Origin: Microbacterium natoriense
GTDB taxonomy: Bacteria > Actinomycetota > Actinomycetes > Actinomycetales > Microbacteriaceae
Length of the DNA: 64,000 nucleotides
NCBI RefSeq assembly: GCF_030816295.1
Contig: NZ_JAUSXV010000001.1
Coordinates: 1,612,001-1,676,000, forward strand
Direction: 5' to 3'
Below the pieces are notes generated by a model. That model did no database searches, was not told the origin of the DNA, and worked only from the letters and a program-made list of their open reading frames with translations. Positions within the stretch are counted from its first letter, which is position 1; each line of letters begins with the position of its first letter. A program made the position numbers and the translations under genes. Positions 52,902-61,967 of this stretch are shown here, one piece after another.

Positions 52902-53468
52902 ATGGACGTCAGACGTTCGAGCAATGCGCTTGAGCGCGCGGACGATGCGATCGTCGCCGGGCGGGCGATGGACGGAGATGTCGCGGCGTTCGCTGTGCTG
53001 GTGCGGAGGTACACGCCGATGATGCGGGCCTACACGCACCGGATGCTGAACGCATCCGCCGACGTCGACGACATCGTGCAGGAGGCGTTCGTGACCGCAT
53101 GGCAACGCCTGCCGGAGCTCGACGACCCGGCGAAGGTGAAGAGCTGGCTGATGCGGATCGTCAGCCGAAGGGCGGTCGACCGGTTGCGGGCGACGCGCCC
53201 GGCGGTGGACATCGACGACCTTGAACAGCCGGCTCCCTCGCATGCCTCACCGTCACGGGTCGCCGAGGCGAAAGCCGAGGTCCAAGCGCTCGGTGCGGCA
53301 CTGAACGAACTGCCCGAAGGGCAGCGCGAGTGCTGGGTGCTGCGCGAGATCGGCGGATACTCCTACGACGAGATCGCCGAGGAGCTCGACATTCCCGTGA
53401 GTACGGCGCGCGGACTTCTCGCTCGCGCCAGGAAGTACATCATCGTGCGGATGGAGGAGTGGCGATGA
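52902..53468 (+). CDS. ECF-type RNA polymerase sigma factor
   Basis: A 188-residue sigma-70 family protein. Region 2 has YTPMMRAYTHRMLNASADVD, then DIVQEAFVTAWQRLPEL. Region 4 has LPEGQRECWVLREIGGYSYD, then EIAEELDIPVSTARGLLARA. The start at 52902 (ATG after GGGTGGGGG) gives the normal ECF length. No anti-sigma gene follows; instead the ATGA-coupled next gene is an Asp23-related protein, whose N-terminal helix may play a regulatory role. It probably drives this operon. Confidence 0.93.
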   Translation: MDVRRSSNALERADDAIVAGRAMDGDVAAFAVLVRRYTPMMRAYTHRMLNASADVDDIVQEAFVTAWQRLPELDDPAKVKSWLMRIVSRRAVDRLRATRPAVDIDDLEQPAPSHASPSRVAEAKAEVQALGAALNELPEGQRECWVLREIGGYSYDEIAEELDIPVSTARGLLARARKYIIVRMEEWR

Positions 53469-54091
53469 CCGACGAACGAGACGCACCTGAGCTGCGCCGG
53501 CTCGGGCTCGAACCTGCTGACCTCGACGGGCACACGATCGAGCAGCTCACGGACTACCTCGATGCGGGGCGGGTGCCGGCCGATCCCACGATCGACGACT
53601 CGGCCGGATGCCGGCTCGCGTTGGACGCCCTCGAGCGGCTGCACGCCGTCACCGGTCGGCTGATGGCCGACGACGAGGCCGCCGAAGCAGAGGCGGACGA
53701 GAGCTGGGTGGATCGCGTCCTCAGCGGCATCGTCCTGGACGCGCGATCCGGACGCCGCGTCCCGATCGCATCCTCATCCCCGACCGCCGACCTCGGGATC
53801 ACGGAGGGGGCTGTCCGCGGCCTCGTCCGGGCCGCGGAGAACAGCATCCCCGGAGTTCTCGTCGGGCGTTGCCGGCTCGACGGCGACATCGAACAGCCGG
53901 GGGCGCCGGTGCGCGTGCTTCTCGATGCCAGCGTTCCCTACGGAGATCCCATCTCTGACGTGGTCCAGCGGCTGCGCGCGGAGGTGGGCGTGCGGCTTCG
54001 TGCCCACACGGAGCTGAACGTGACCGGCATCGACATCGTGATCCGTGATGTCAGGGATCCGTCGTCGTGGAGTGAGGAGGACCGCGGATGA
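53465..54091 (+). CDS. Asp23-domain protein coupled to the sigma factor
   Basis: A 208-residue protein in an ATGA overlap. The first 90 residues are acidic and helical (TIEQLTDYLDAGRVPADPTI, RLALDALERLHAVTGRLMAD), resembling short zinc-less anti-sigma-like helices. The second half is an Asp23-type domain (ITEGAVRGLVRAAENSIPGV, then GAPVRVLLDASVPYGDP). Its placement directly after the sigma gene, where anti-sigma factors usually lie, suggests that it could control it. Confidence 0.7.
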   Translation: MTDERDAPELRRLGLEPADLDGHTIEQLTDYLDAGRVPADPTIDDSAGCRLALDALERLHAVTGRLMADDEAAEAEADESWVDRVLSGIVLDARSGRRVPIASSSPTADLGITEGAVRGLVRAAENSIPGVLVGRCRLDGDIEQPGAPVRVLLDASVPYGDPISDVVQRLRAEVGVRLRAHTELNVTGIDIVIRDVRDPSSWSEEDRG

Positions 54092-54426
54092 CAGAACTAC
54101 AGCAACCGTCTCTCGCGGCGCAGATCGAGTCCGCGCTGCGATCGGCGCCGGGCGTGCGGAGCGTCTATCGGTCCGGATCATTGGTGTCGAACTTGATCGG
54201 CCGCGGCGCGGCCGCTCTCGGTCTGGGCGACGGCGATGAACCTCTCGTCGCCGTGATGCGCGATGGCGAGAGCGCCAGCGTGGAGGCATCGATCGCTGTC
54301 GACGGCGCCCAGAGCACAACCGAGACGGTGCGATCGGCGCAGATCGTGGTCGAGCGTGTGCTCGGCGCAGCCGGTGTGGAGACGTCAGAGATCCGGCTCA
54401 CCGTCGTGCATGTGCAGGAGCCCTGA
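54088..54426 (+). CDS. Small hypothetical protein closing the Asp23 operon
   Basis: A 112-residue protein in an ATGA overlap. The alternating strand/helix pattern (VRSVYRSGSLVSNLIGRGAA, PLVAVMRDGESASVEASIAV, IRLTVVHVQEP) resembles the reduced Asp23-like unit at 50664. It has no membrane segment. Confidence 0.65.
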   Translation: MTELQQPSLAAQIESALRSAPGVRSVYRSGSLVSNLIGRGAAALGLGDGDEPLVAVMRDGESASVEASIAVDGAQSTTETVRSAQIVVERVLGAAGVETSEIRLTVVHVQEP

Positions 54427-54451
54427 CCGCCGCGGTGCGACAGATGGGCGC

Positions 54452-55186
54452 TCAGGCTGCGGCTCTCGTCGTCGGCGGATGTTCGCCGGCGTCGCGAGGG
54501 TCGAACTCGGCGCCGCCGATCATGAAGATGCCACGCTGAGGCATCCAGAATCCGCCGAGCCTGGTCTGCTCGGCGAGCGGGGCGACCGGGCCCAGACTCT
54601 CACCGTGCAGTGAGGCGAGTGAGGACTCGACCACCCACATCCGGTCGAGTCTCGCTCGGAAGCGCTGCCGGTTCGGGGTGTCGCCGGTCATGCCGATCCG
54701 TCCCGCTCCGAGCGCGGGTCCGGCCATGCCGCCGAGCATCGAGAGAAAGCGCTCGCTCTGCCAGGCGGCATGGGGGAGCCCGCCCGCCATGGCTGACATC
54801 ATCCGCGACATCGGAGTGGTGGTGAGGACGACGTCCCAGCGCAGATCGATGTCGTCGTCGATGCGCACGGAGAACCGGCGATCGTCGCTCCATTCGACGG
54901 CGATGTCGTGCACCGAGGTCGCCTCCAGCGCGCTGCCGAAGTAGCGAGGGCACGAGAGGCTCGCGTCGATGGTCGTGTAGATGCGCCAGGCGCCGTCGGG
55001 GGTGCGCGACCACACAGAGGTGTACCCGGGCCCCACCGAGGTCACGGGGAACCGGCGTAGCCCCAGCACCTGGCCGGAGGCGAACGGCAGGCTCATCAGG
55101 GCGTAGCCCAGGAACCGCTCCGTCGGGCCCGGCGGGAGTCCCGCCAGAGCTTCGACGTCGGCCGCGAGATCGCGTGCACTGGGCAT
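54452..55186 (-). CDS. Hypothetical protein, conserved in actinobacteria
   Basis: A 244-residue soluble protein convergent with the Asp23 operon. Notable segments are ERFLGYALMSLPFASGQVLG, TSVWSRTPDGAWRIYTTIDA and CPRYFGSALEA. It looks like an all-beta family of uncharacterised proteins; no catalytic motif stood out. I do not recognise a named family. Confidence 0.6.
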   Translation of the reverse strand: MPSARDLAADVEALAGLPPGPTERFLGYALMSLPFASGQVLGLRRFPVTSVGPGYTSVWSRTPDGAWRIYTTIDASLSCPRYFGSALEATSVHDIAVEWSDDRRFSVRIDDDIDLRWDVVLTTTPMSRMMSAMAGGLPHAAWQSERFLSMLGGMAGPALGAGRIGMTGDTPNRQRFRARLDRMWVVESSLASLHGESLGPVAPLAEQTRLGGFWMPQRGIFMIGGAEFDPRDAGEHPPTTRAAA

Positions 55187-55264
55187 GATGCCTCCGGTGC
55201 TGACGCTACTCCCGCGGCCGACCTCGTGGGGGTCGATCTCTCACGACGGCCCGGGCCGACCGCC

Positions 55265-56110
55265 TCAGGCGGCGGCGCGCAGACCCTCGACGAGCGGAGT
55301 GGTCGGGCGGCCGATCAGGCGCGAGAGGGTGCCGTCGGTGTCGGCCAGTGCGCCGTTGCGGATGCCGGCATCCAAGGCCGACACGAAGCCCACGGTGCCC
55401 TCGTCGAGACCGAAGCCGCGAAGGGCCGCGACCTGCTCGTCGAAGCTCAGCGGCGCGTAGGTCACCTCGCGACCCGAGATCTCCGAGAACGCTGCGGCCA
55501 GATCGCCGTAGTTCCACGCGACGTCGCCGCCGAGCTCGTAGACCTTGCCGATGTGCCCGTCTTCGAGCAGGACCACGGCCACAGCTTCCGCATAGTCCTT
55601 GCGGCTCGCCGAGGCGACCCGTCCGTCTCCCGCGCCCGACGACAGCACGCCGGTCTCGGCGGCCGTGGCGAGGTCTCCCAGGTAGTTCTCGGTGTACCAG
55701 TTGTTGCGCAGGATCACGGCGGGCAGTCCGGCCGCGGCGATCGCCTCTTCCGTTGCCTTGTGCTCGGGGGCCAGCACGAGGTCGCTCGTCGTCGCCTTCG
55801 GCGCGCTGGTGTACACGAACTTCGACACGCCTGCCGCCGCGGCGGCATCGATGACGGCCTGGTGCTGCGGCACGCGCTGTCCGACCTCCGAGCCCGACAC
55901 GAGGACGACGGAGTCGACGCCCTGGAGCGCGGCGGTGATCGACGCCGGGTCGGTGTAGTCGAGGTGCACGGCCCGCACGCCGAGGTCGGCGGCCTTCGAC
56001 ACGTCGCGGGCGCCGGCGACGATCTGGTCCGCTGACGCGCCGCGCTCGAGCAGGCTCGCGACGATGAGGCGGCCGAGCTGGCCGGTGGCGCCGGTGACGA
56101 GGATGGTCAT
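55265..56110 (-). CDS. NmrA/SDR-family NAD(P)H:quinone oxidoreductase-like protein
   Basis: A 281-residue atypical SDR. The start at 56110 gives the NAD(P)-binding motif TILVTGATGQLGRLIVASLL at the very N-terminus; the longer frame from 56185 does not add homology. Later motifs are VLVSGSEVGQR, VYTSAPKATTSDLVLAPEHK and AVILRNNWYTENYLGDL, all typical of QorB/QOR2-type quinone reductases. It is divergent from an HxlR regulator, the standard arrangement for redox-controlled quinone reductases. Confidence 0.9.
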   Translation of the reverse strand: MTILVTGATGQLGRLIVASLLERGASADQIVAGARDVSKAADLGVRAVHLDYTDPASITAALQGVDSVVLVSGSEVGQRVPQHQAVIDAAAAAGVSKFVYTSAPKATTSDLVLAPEHKATEEAIAAAGLPAVILRNNWYTENYLGDLATAAETGVLSSGAGDGRVASASRKDYAEAVAVVLLEDGHIGKVYELGGDVAWNYGDLAAAFSEISGREVTYAPLSFDEQVAALRGFGLDEGTVGFVSALDAGIRNGALADTDGTLSRLIGRPTTPLVEGLRAAA

Positions 56111-56176
56111 GGGGTGTCCTTTCGTAGGTGACCTCTGCGACAACCTCCTGACCCCTCGGGAACATTCCAGCCGGAG

Positions 56177-56201
56177 GGTACCCACTTTGAAGTAAGGTAC
56201 C
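56177..56201. promoter_or_regulatory. Putative HxlR operator between qorB-like and hxlR genes
   Basis: An inverted repeat with arms GGTACC-C-ACTT and, inverted, GGTACC-TT-ACTT centred on TG. It ends 3 bp before the HxlR start codon, in a 94-bp divergent region. HxlR-type regulators bind such GTAC-containing dyads and usually repress both genes. Confidence 0.6.
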
Positions 56202-56204
56202 TAC

Positions 56205-56570
56205 ATGACGGTGAGTTTTGCAGAGATCAAGGCCTCGATGCCGATGGTGTTCGAGTCCGGATGCTCGACCCGGGTCATCCTCGACCACATCATGAGCAAG
56301 TGGGGAGTGCTCGTCCTCGCGGCTCTCTCCGACGGCACCAGGCGATGGGGCGAGCTGCGCCGTGAGGTCGATGGCATCAGCGAGAAGATGCTCGCGACGA
56401 CGCTGCGCACCCTGGTCGATGACGGCATCGTGCACCGCGAGTCGTTCCCGACCGTTCCGCCGCACGTCGAATACAGCCTCACTCCGCTCGGACGCGATCT
56501 GATGGAACGGATGCTGCCGCTGATCGGCTGGGTCGCCGACCACGCCGACGCGATGGTCGTCAGGTCCTGA
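56205..56570 (+). CDS. HxlR-family transcriptional regulator
   Basis: A 121-residue winged-helix regulator. Cys near the N-terminus (FESGCSTRVILDHIMSKWGV) matches the redox-sensing cysteine of QorR/YodB-type HxlR proteins. LRREVDGISEKMLATTLRTL is the DNA-recognition region, followed by HVEYSLTPLGRDL. It probably represses the divergent quinone reductase and itself until its cysteine is modified by quinones or diamide-like stress. Confidence 0.92.
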   Translation: MTVSFAEIKASMPMVFESGCSTRVILDHIMSKWGVLVLAALSDGTRRWGELRREVDGISEKMLATTLRTLVDDGIVHRESFPTVPPHVEYSLTPLGRDLMERMLPLIGWVADHADAMVVRS

Positions 56571-56672
56571 TCATCTGCGGAATCCATCGTCATTCGCTCG
56601 TAACAGATATGTAATCCGTTGTTGTCTCCGGCCTCTTGACGCGAGAAACGTGGTCGGCATACTGTTCTGTTC

Positions 56673-58211
56673 ATGTCAACGACGCCAATTCACCTTGAAC
56701 GACCCGACGGCAAGGGGCTGGCAACTGGAACACTGGGGCTCTGGGGATCGACCGTCATCGGATTGGCGTCCACCGCACCCGTGTACTCGCTGGTCGCATC
56801 CCTCGGCTGGGTGGTCATCGCGGTCGGGGCGCAGGCGCCGATCGCGTTCGTCCTCGCCTTCGTGCCGATGCTCCTGATCGCCTTCGCCTATCGCGAACTC
56901 AACAATGCGGTGCCTGACTGCGGCACCACCTTCACCTGGGGCACCAAAGCCTTCGGTCCGTGGGTCGGCTGGATGGGTGGCTGGGGAGTCGCCGTCGCCG
57001 GCATGGTCGTCCTGGCCAACCTCGCGCAGATCGCCTCGGTGTACTTCTGGTCGCTGATCGGGCAGGATCTCGAGAACAACGACTGGCGCGTCATCCTCGT
57101 CGCCGTCGTCTTCATCGCCGCGATGACCTGGGTGAGCTGGCGCGGCGTCGAGATCGGCGAGCGCATCCAGAACGTCCTGCTCGGCATCCAGTACCTCGCC
57201 CTGGTCGTGTTCATCGTGGCGGTGTTCTGGCAGATCGCGAGCGGCAACGCCCCGAACTCCATCGAGTTCTCGTGGGAGTGGATGAACCCGTTCGCCTTCA
57301 CCTCGTGGTCGGGGTTCACCGAGGCGATCCTGCTGGCTCTGTTCATCTACTGGGGCTGGGACACCTGTCTCGCGCTGAACGAGGAGACCAAGGACCCCAA
57401 GCGCATTCCGGGTCGTGCGGCGCTGCTGACCTGCGTCATCCTGCTGTTCACGTATGTCGCAGTGACGATCGCGGCGATGATGTACGCCGGTCTCGGCGAG
57501 ACCGGAACGGGCCTCGGCAACGAAGAGCACGCGGACGACTTCTTCCTCGCCATCAAAGACGGGCTGCTCGGCCCGTTCGGCTGGGTACTCGTGGTCGCCG
57601 TCATCATCTCTGCGGTCTCGTCGACGCAGACCACGATCCTGCCGACTGCGCGCGGCACGCTCGCCATGGGCGTCTACCGCGCGCTCCCGGCGAAGTTCAA
57701 AGACGTGCACCCCGTGTACAAGACGCCGTCGTTCTCCACCATCGTGATGGGCGTCGTCGCGGTCGCGTACTACGTCGGCATGACCTTGATCAGCGACAAC
57801 ATCCTGCAGGACTCGATCCTGTCGCTGGGCCTGGCCATCGCCTTCTACTACTCCATCACCGGTTTCGCCTGCGTCTGGTACTTCCGCAAGGACCTCGCGA
57901 AGTCGGCTCGCGACCTGTTCTTCAAGGGCATCTTCCCGCTGCTGGGCGGGCTCATGCTCGCGGGGGCCTTCGTGCAGTCGGCGATCGACATGTGGGACGT
58001 CGACTACGGCTACACCGTGCTGTTCGGCATCGGCGGCACGTTCGTCGTGGGGATCGGATCGCTCGCCGTCGGCCTGGTGCTGATGTTCCTCTGGTACCTT
58101 TTCCCGCGGTCGAAGCGGTTCTTCGCCGGGGAGAGCCTGAACATGGACACGGAGGTCATGGTGCCCGAAGACGTATCCGAATTCCCCCGTTCGATCGACG
58201 GTGGCATCTGA
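56673..58211 (+). CDS. APC-family amino-acid permease
   Basis: A 512-residue protein with about 12 transmembrane segments. LGLWGSTVIGLASTAPVYSL is the unwound helix-1 signature of the APC superfamily, and CGTTFTWGTKAFGPWVGWMG lies in helix 3. It imports an amino acid or amine by proton symport; the substrate is not decidable from sequence. Its stop overlaps by one base the start of the RraA-like gene, so the two are coupled. Confidence 0.92.
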   Translation: MSTTPIHLERPDGKGLATGTLGLWGSTVIGLASTAPVYSLVASLGWVVIAVGAQAPIAFVLAFVPMLLIAFAYRELNNAVPDCGTTFTWGTKAFGPWVGWMGGWGVAVAGMVVLANLAQIASVYFWSLIGQDLENNDWRVILVAVVFIAAMTWVSWRGVEIGERIQNVLLGIQYLALVVFIVAVFWQIASGNAPNSIEFSWEWMNPFAFTSWSGFTEAILLALFIYWGWDTCLALNEETKDPKRIPGRAALLTCVILLFTYVAVTIAAMMYAGLGETGTGLGNEEHADDFFLAIKDGLLGPFGWVLVVAVIISAVSSTQTTILPTARGTLAMGVYRALPAKFKDVHPVYKTPSFSTIVMGVVAVAYYVGMTLISDNILQDSILSLGLAIAFYYSITGFACVWYFRKDLAKSARDLFFKGIFPLLGGLMLAGAFVQSAIDMWDVDYGYTVLFGIGGTFVVGIGSLAVGLVLMFLWYLFPRSKRFFAGESLNMDTEVMVPEDVSEFPRSIDGGI

Positions 58212-58684
58212 TGGCGATAGCCACTGCCGATCTGTACGACGAACTCGAAGAGAGCCTCCAGTCGCTGCCGCTGCAATTGCGTTCATTCGGGCTGCGCCGG
58301 GCCTTCGACGGGAAGATCCGCACCGTGCGCTGCCACGAGGACAACGCACTGTTGAAGTCGGTGCTGTCGACACCGGGGGAGGGCGCCGTGCTGGTCGTCG
58401 ACGGGGGAGGCTCGTTGAACCGTGCGCTCATGGGCGACATGATCGCCGCCCTCGCGGTCGAGAACGGCTGGGCCGGCGTGGTCATCAACGGGGCGATCCG
58501 CGACAGCGTCGCGATCGACGGGCTCGATCTCGGCGTGAAAGCGCTGGGGACCAACCCGCGCAAGAGCACGAAGCTCGCCACGGGGGAGGCCGACGTCACG
58601 GTGTCGTTTGGCGGAGTCGACTTCGCGGTGGGCGCCCACCTGTACAGCGATGAGGACGGCATCCTGGTCGAGCGACTGTCCTAG
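58211..58684 (+). CDS. rraA: RraA-like protein / HMG-type aldolase
   Basis: A 157-residue RraA-family protein coupled to the permease (TGATG). GDMIA, then 20 residues, then RDS forms the D-x20-RD motif of class II 4-hydroxy-4-methyl-2-oxoglutarate aldolases, so the active-site Asp and Arg are present. In gamma-proteobacteria RraA binds RNase E; many other members are aldolases. The linkage to an amino-acid permease slightly favours a catabolic role. The assignment between the two is open. Confidence 0.9.
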   Translation: MAIATADLYDELEESLQSLPLQLRSFGLRRAFDGKIRTVRCHEDNALLKSVLSTPGEGAVLVVDGGGSLNRALMGDMIAALAVENGWAGVVINGAIRDSVAIDGLDLGVKALGTNPRKSTKLATGEADVTVSFGGVDFAVGAHLYSDEDGILVERLS

Positions 58685-58693
58685 TCTTGATGC

Positions 58694-59539
58694 GTGCGCA
58701 TCCGGCTCGACATCGCTTATGACGGCACCCATTTCCGCGGATGGGCGAAGCAGCCGGGGCTGCGCACCGTGCAGGGGACGCTCGAAGAGGCGCTCGCCCG
58801 CATCGTCGGTTCTGATGTGCAGCTCGTGGTGGCGGGGAGAACGGATGCCGGCGTGCACGCTGCGGGCCAGGTCGCTCATGTCGATCTCGACGAGGAGCAG
58901 TGGGGTCGTGTCGAGGCGCGGCACGGTCGCGCCGCTCACGATCCGGCAGGCTCCCTCGCCGGTCGCATGCGCGGGGTGCTCGGCGCATACCAGGACGCGA
59001 CGGTCGCCCGCACATCGATCGCTCCCGAAGGGTTCGACGCCCGCTTCTCGGCCGTGTGGCGTAGGTATCGCTATCGGCTCGCCGACGATGTCGCAGGCTA
59101 CGACCCGCTGCGACGCGCGAACACGACGACGCATCGCGGCGCTCTGGACGTCGCGAGGATGGATGCCGCCGCGCAGACGCTCATCGGACTCCACGACTTC
59201 GCCGCCTACTGCAAGCCCCGTGAAGAGGCAACGACCATCCGCACTCTTCTCGAGTACCGCTGGGAGCGCGACGCCGAGGGGATCCTCGTCGCGGAGCTCA
59301 AGGCCGACGCCTTCTGCCACAGCATGGTGCGCGCTCTCGTCGGCGCCTGCGTCGCGGTCGGCGAGGGGCGGCTCGATGTCGCCGATGTCGTGACGCTGCG
59401 CGATGCGCTCACGAGGACGAGCGAGTTCAAGGTGCTCGCCGCGCGAGGGCTCACCCTCACCGAGGTGGGGTATCCGGCCGACGAACTGCTCTCGGCGCGG
59501 GCTGAGCAGACTCGCGCGCGGCGGTCGATCGACGGCTGA
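58694..59539 (+). CDS. truA: tRNA pseudouridine(38-40) synthase TruA
   Basis: A 281-residue protein starting at GTG. RIRLDIAYDGTHFRGWAKQP opens the fold, and VAGRTDAGVHAAGQVAHVDL holds the catalytic Asp. Later motifs are RFSAVWRRYRYRLAD and FCHSMVRALVGACVAVGEG. TruA makes pseudouridine at positions 38-40 of tRNA anticodon arms. It has an insertion (about residues 75-95) slightly longer than usual. Its stop overlaps the next ATG by one base. Confidence 0.96.
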   Translation: MRIRLDIAYDGTHFRGWAKQPGLRTVQGTLEEALARIVGSDVQLVVAGRTDAGVHAAGQVAHVDLDEEQWGRVEARHGRAAHDPAGSLAGRMRGVLGAYQDATVARTSIAPEGFDARFSAVWRRYRYRLADDVAGYDPLRRANTTTHRGALDVARMDAAAQTLIGLHDFAAYCKPREEATTIRTLLEYRWERDAEGILVAELKADAFCHSMVRALVGACVAVGEGRLDVADVVTLRDALTRTSEFKVLAARGLTLTEVGYPADELLSARAEQTRARRSIDG

Positions 59540-60822
59540 TGGGCGCGTCCTTCGTCGAAGTGTCCTCGCCAGGTTGGGCGTTCTGGCGCGCGCTCGCCGA
59601 TGCGTGCACCGGCGCCAGCGCGGGTGCCCTGTACGCCTTTCTCGGCATCCTGATCGCGGGCATCGTGGGGGAAGAGGCGCTCTGGTCTCTCTATGCGGGA
59701 CTCGACCTCGACCCGATCTTCCGGGCCGGCATGGGCGTGTTCCTCGTGGTCGCGGCGGTGCTCGGCGTCGGCGTGCCGCTGGTCTTCGTCGCCGAGAGGA
59801 TCGCGGCGCTGCGCGCCGTGGAACGGCTGCCGAGCGATGCCGTCCCGCCGAGTCAGTTCCGACTCAAGTTGACGACGTCGCCGTTCGCGCTCATGAAGAC
59901 GACAGGGACGGTGATCTTCTGGTGCGTTGCGGGGGTGGGTGCGTTCTTCGCGCTCGCCGCAGCCTTCGACGAAGACCTGCGCGGTGACGTCGAGACCTGG
60001 ATCGCGATCGGCGGCTGTGCGGCGCTCGCGCTGGTCGCCTATGCACTGCGTGTGGCCGGCCGACGCGGAGTCGACCGCGCTCACGATCGCGTCGCCGCGA
60101 TGCGGTCGGGCTGGCAGAGAGACGTTTCGCTGGCCGATCGATCCGATCGGATGCGGCGCGAGGCGGCGCCCGAGGTGCTGGTGCCACGGTGGCTGACCTC
60201 TCCGAGCGCGAAACTGATGAACCGCCTGGCTATGGTCTTGCTCAGTGCGACGCTTGCTTCTCTGGGTGCCTTCATGCTGTCTGTGTTCCTGCGCCAGCAG
60301 TGCCGAAACTGCGAACCCGTGTACTGGAGCGATCCGGTGGAGACCGGGATCGACGTGCTGAGCCTGGCCAGCGGCATCGCGATCCTGGCGTGCGCGACCG
60401 TCGGGGCCGTCGCGTGGATGGGCAGCATCGCAGTGCAGTTCGTGCGCGAGATCGCGCTGTCCCGATGGGTGAGCGACAGGGTGCCGCGGCGGATCGATGT
60501 CTCGTGCGTCGCTCCTCTGCTCGCCGAACGGCGTGCCGCGGTGCGCGCCGGGCGCGGGCTCTGCGGCACGGGAACGATCGTGTTGATATTCGGGTGGGGT
60601 GTGCTCTGGGCGGATGCCGAGATCGTCGACGGCCGGGCGCTTCTCGGGATCGGCGGAGTGCTGCTGCTCATCGGCTTCTTGGTCGCATGGACGGACGCTC
60701 CGCGCAGCAGACGGGAGCGCCAGGCGATCCGCGACGTGCTGGCGCCCGGTGACGTCGCTCGGGCGGGGGACAGGGCGAAGCGCCCGGAGGGGAAGATCCA
60801 TCGGCGCAGGCGGCGGTCTTAG
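59539..60822 (+). CDS. Multi-pass membrane protein, unrecognised
   Basis: A 427-residue protein with seven or eight hydrophobic helices, including GALYAFLGILIAGIVGEEAL, FRAGMGVFLVVAAVLGVGVP, VIFWCVAGVGAFFALAAAFD, LAMVLLSATLASLGAFMLSV and TIVLIFGWGVLWADAEIV. A cysteine pair in QQCRNCEPVYW lies in an outward loop. The tail is very basic. No family was recognised. It is translationally coupled to truA. Confidence 0.75.
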   Translation: MGASFVEVSSPGWAFWRALADACTGASAGALYAFLGILIAGIVGEEALWSLYAGLDLDPIFRAGMGVFLVVAAVLGVGVPLVFVAERIAALRAVERLPSDAVPPSQFRLKLTTSPFALMKTTGTVIFWCVAGVGAFFALAAAFDEDLRGDVETWIAIGGCAALALVAYALRVAGRRGVDRAHDRVAAMRSGWQRDVSLADRSDRMRREAAPEVLVPRWLTSPSAKLMNRLAMVLLSATLASLGAFMLSVFLRQQCRNCEPVYWSDPVETGIDVLSLASGIAILACATVGAVAWMGSIAVQFVREIALSRWVSDRVPRRIDVSCVAPLLAERRAAVRAGRGLCGTGTIVLIFGWGVLWADAEIVDGRALLGIGGVLLLIGFLVAWTDAPRSRRERQAIRDVLAPGDVARAGDRAKRPEGKIHRRRRRS

Positions 60823-61045
60823 CCCGCTGCTGCCGGAGATCCGGGGCTCCTGGGCGGGAGCGCCTCGGGCATGACCTGCGCCCGAAGGTTCGTCGCGGTC
60901 GCTCTCCCCACAAGAGCGACCCCGACGTGATCCGCGACGCGACCCCAGTCGTTACGGCGGTGCGATTCGCCATAGGGGGAGGCATCGGCGATCCGTATGC
61001 TGACTCTAACGAGTGCGTGTTCACGGAGCGGGAGGGAGAACTGTG

Positions 61046-61924
61046 ATGGGCGGTTCGTCTGCTTTCGCGGCCGCGCTGCGGATGGCGATCTCGGAGCGCG
61101 GCGTCAGTCTCTCCCGGCTGCACAGCCAGCTCAAGGAAGACGGCAACCCCGTGTCGATGGCGACTCTGAGCTACTGGCGCTCGGGCGACCGGCATCCCGA
61201 GGGAGCGCACTCGCTCAGCGTCGTCGAGGGTATCGAGGATCGCCTCGGACTCGACCGGGGGCATCTGACGAGCCAGCTCGGTCCTTCGTCGCGGCTCGGG
61301 ACCGTCGCGCCGCCGCGGCTGCCTTTCGACGAGGAGCGCGTGCAGCGCGAGGCCGACGAGACGCTGGCCGCGCTGAGGGCTGCTCCGCAGGACGCGCTGC
61401 GAGATCTGTCGACGCAGATGACCGTGCACGTCGGGATCGGCGGCACGGTCGAACGCGTCGTGACGAGGGCGCTCGTGCAGTCGACAAAAGGGGTGCTGAG
61501 CGAGGTGCCTCTGATCGATGCTGCGCCCGTCGAGACGGACGAGATGCCGGTGATCTCCGAGGTCAAGGGCGGGCGGCTCGATCGCGAGTACCTGCATCCG
61601 GGCAGACTTCTCTCGGGGGTCGTGATCGCGCTCGATGAGCCGATCTCGACCGGCGGAACGGCGCTGTTCGAGTTCACCGAGACCTTCCCCCGGGGCTATC
61701 CACGGAAACAGTCCGCATGGCACGGGACCGCCCGCGCCGCGCGGGAATCGCTGATCTGGGTGCATTTCCATCCCGACGCGCTCCCGGCGTGGTGCGAGTC
61801 GTACGCCGAGACCGAAGAGGACTACGTCTCGACGATGCTGTCGGTGAAGAGCGGAGCGGTCCACCTCGCCAGACACGGATTCGGCCCTGGCGTGCTCGGC
61901 ATCCGCTGGGGATATGACGAATGA
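61046..61924 (+). CDS. XRE-like transcriptional regulator with C-terminal beta domain
   Basis: A 292-residue protein started at ATG 61046 after GGGAGGGAGA; an earlier GTG at 61013 lacks a site. Residues 1-75 form a helix-turn-helix (GSSAFAAALRMAISERGVSL, SMATLSYWRSGDRHPEGAHS) like actinobacterial XRE regulators. The remainder is beta-rich (LLSGVVIALDEPISTGGTAL, ESLIWVHFHPDALPAWCESY) and is probably a ligand-sensing or dimerising domain. Its target is unknown. Confidence 0.7.
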   Translation: MGGSSAFAAALRMAISERGVSLSRLHSQLKEDGNPVSMATLSYWRSGDRHPEGAHSLSVVEGIEDRLGLDRGHLTSQLGPSSRLGTVAPPRLPFDEERVQREADETLAALRAAPQDALRDLSTQMTVHVGIGGTVERVVTRALVQSTKGVLSEVPLIDAAPVETDEMPVISEVKGGRLDREYLHPGRLLSGVVIALDEPISTGGTALFEFTETFPRGYPRKQSAWHGTARAARESLIWVHFHPDALPAWCESYAETEEDYVSTMLSVKSGAVHLARHGFGPGVLGIRWGYDE

Positions 61925-61967
61925 TTCCACGCCGTCGCACAGCATCCGCGAGTAGCGTGAAACCGTC

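Noticed and set aside
55206..60801. Long antisense frames of 445, 565 and 531 residues at 55206-56543, 56676-58373 and 59206-60801
   Set aside because: Their products are Arg/Gly/Asp/His-rich with no domains and lie antisense to, or out of frame within, well-supported genes (SDR, permease, RraA, TruA, membrane protein).
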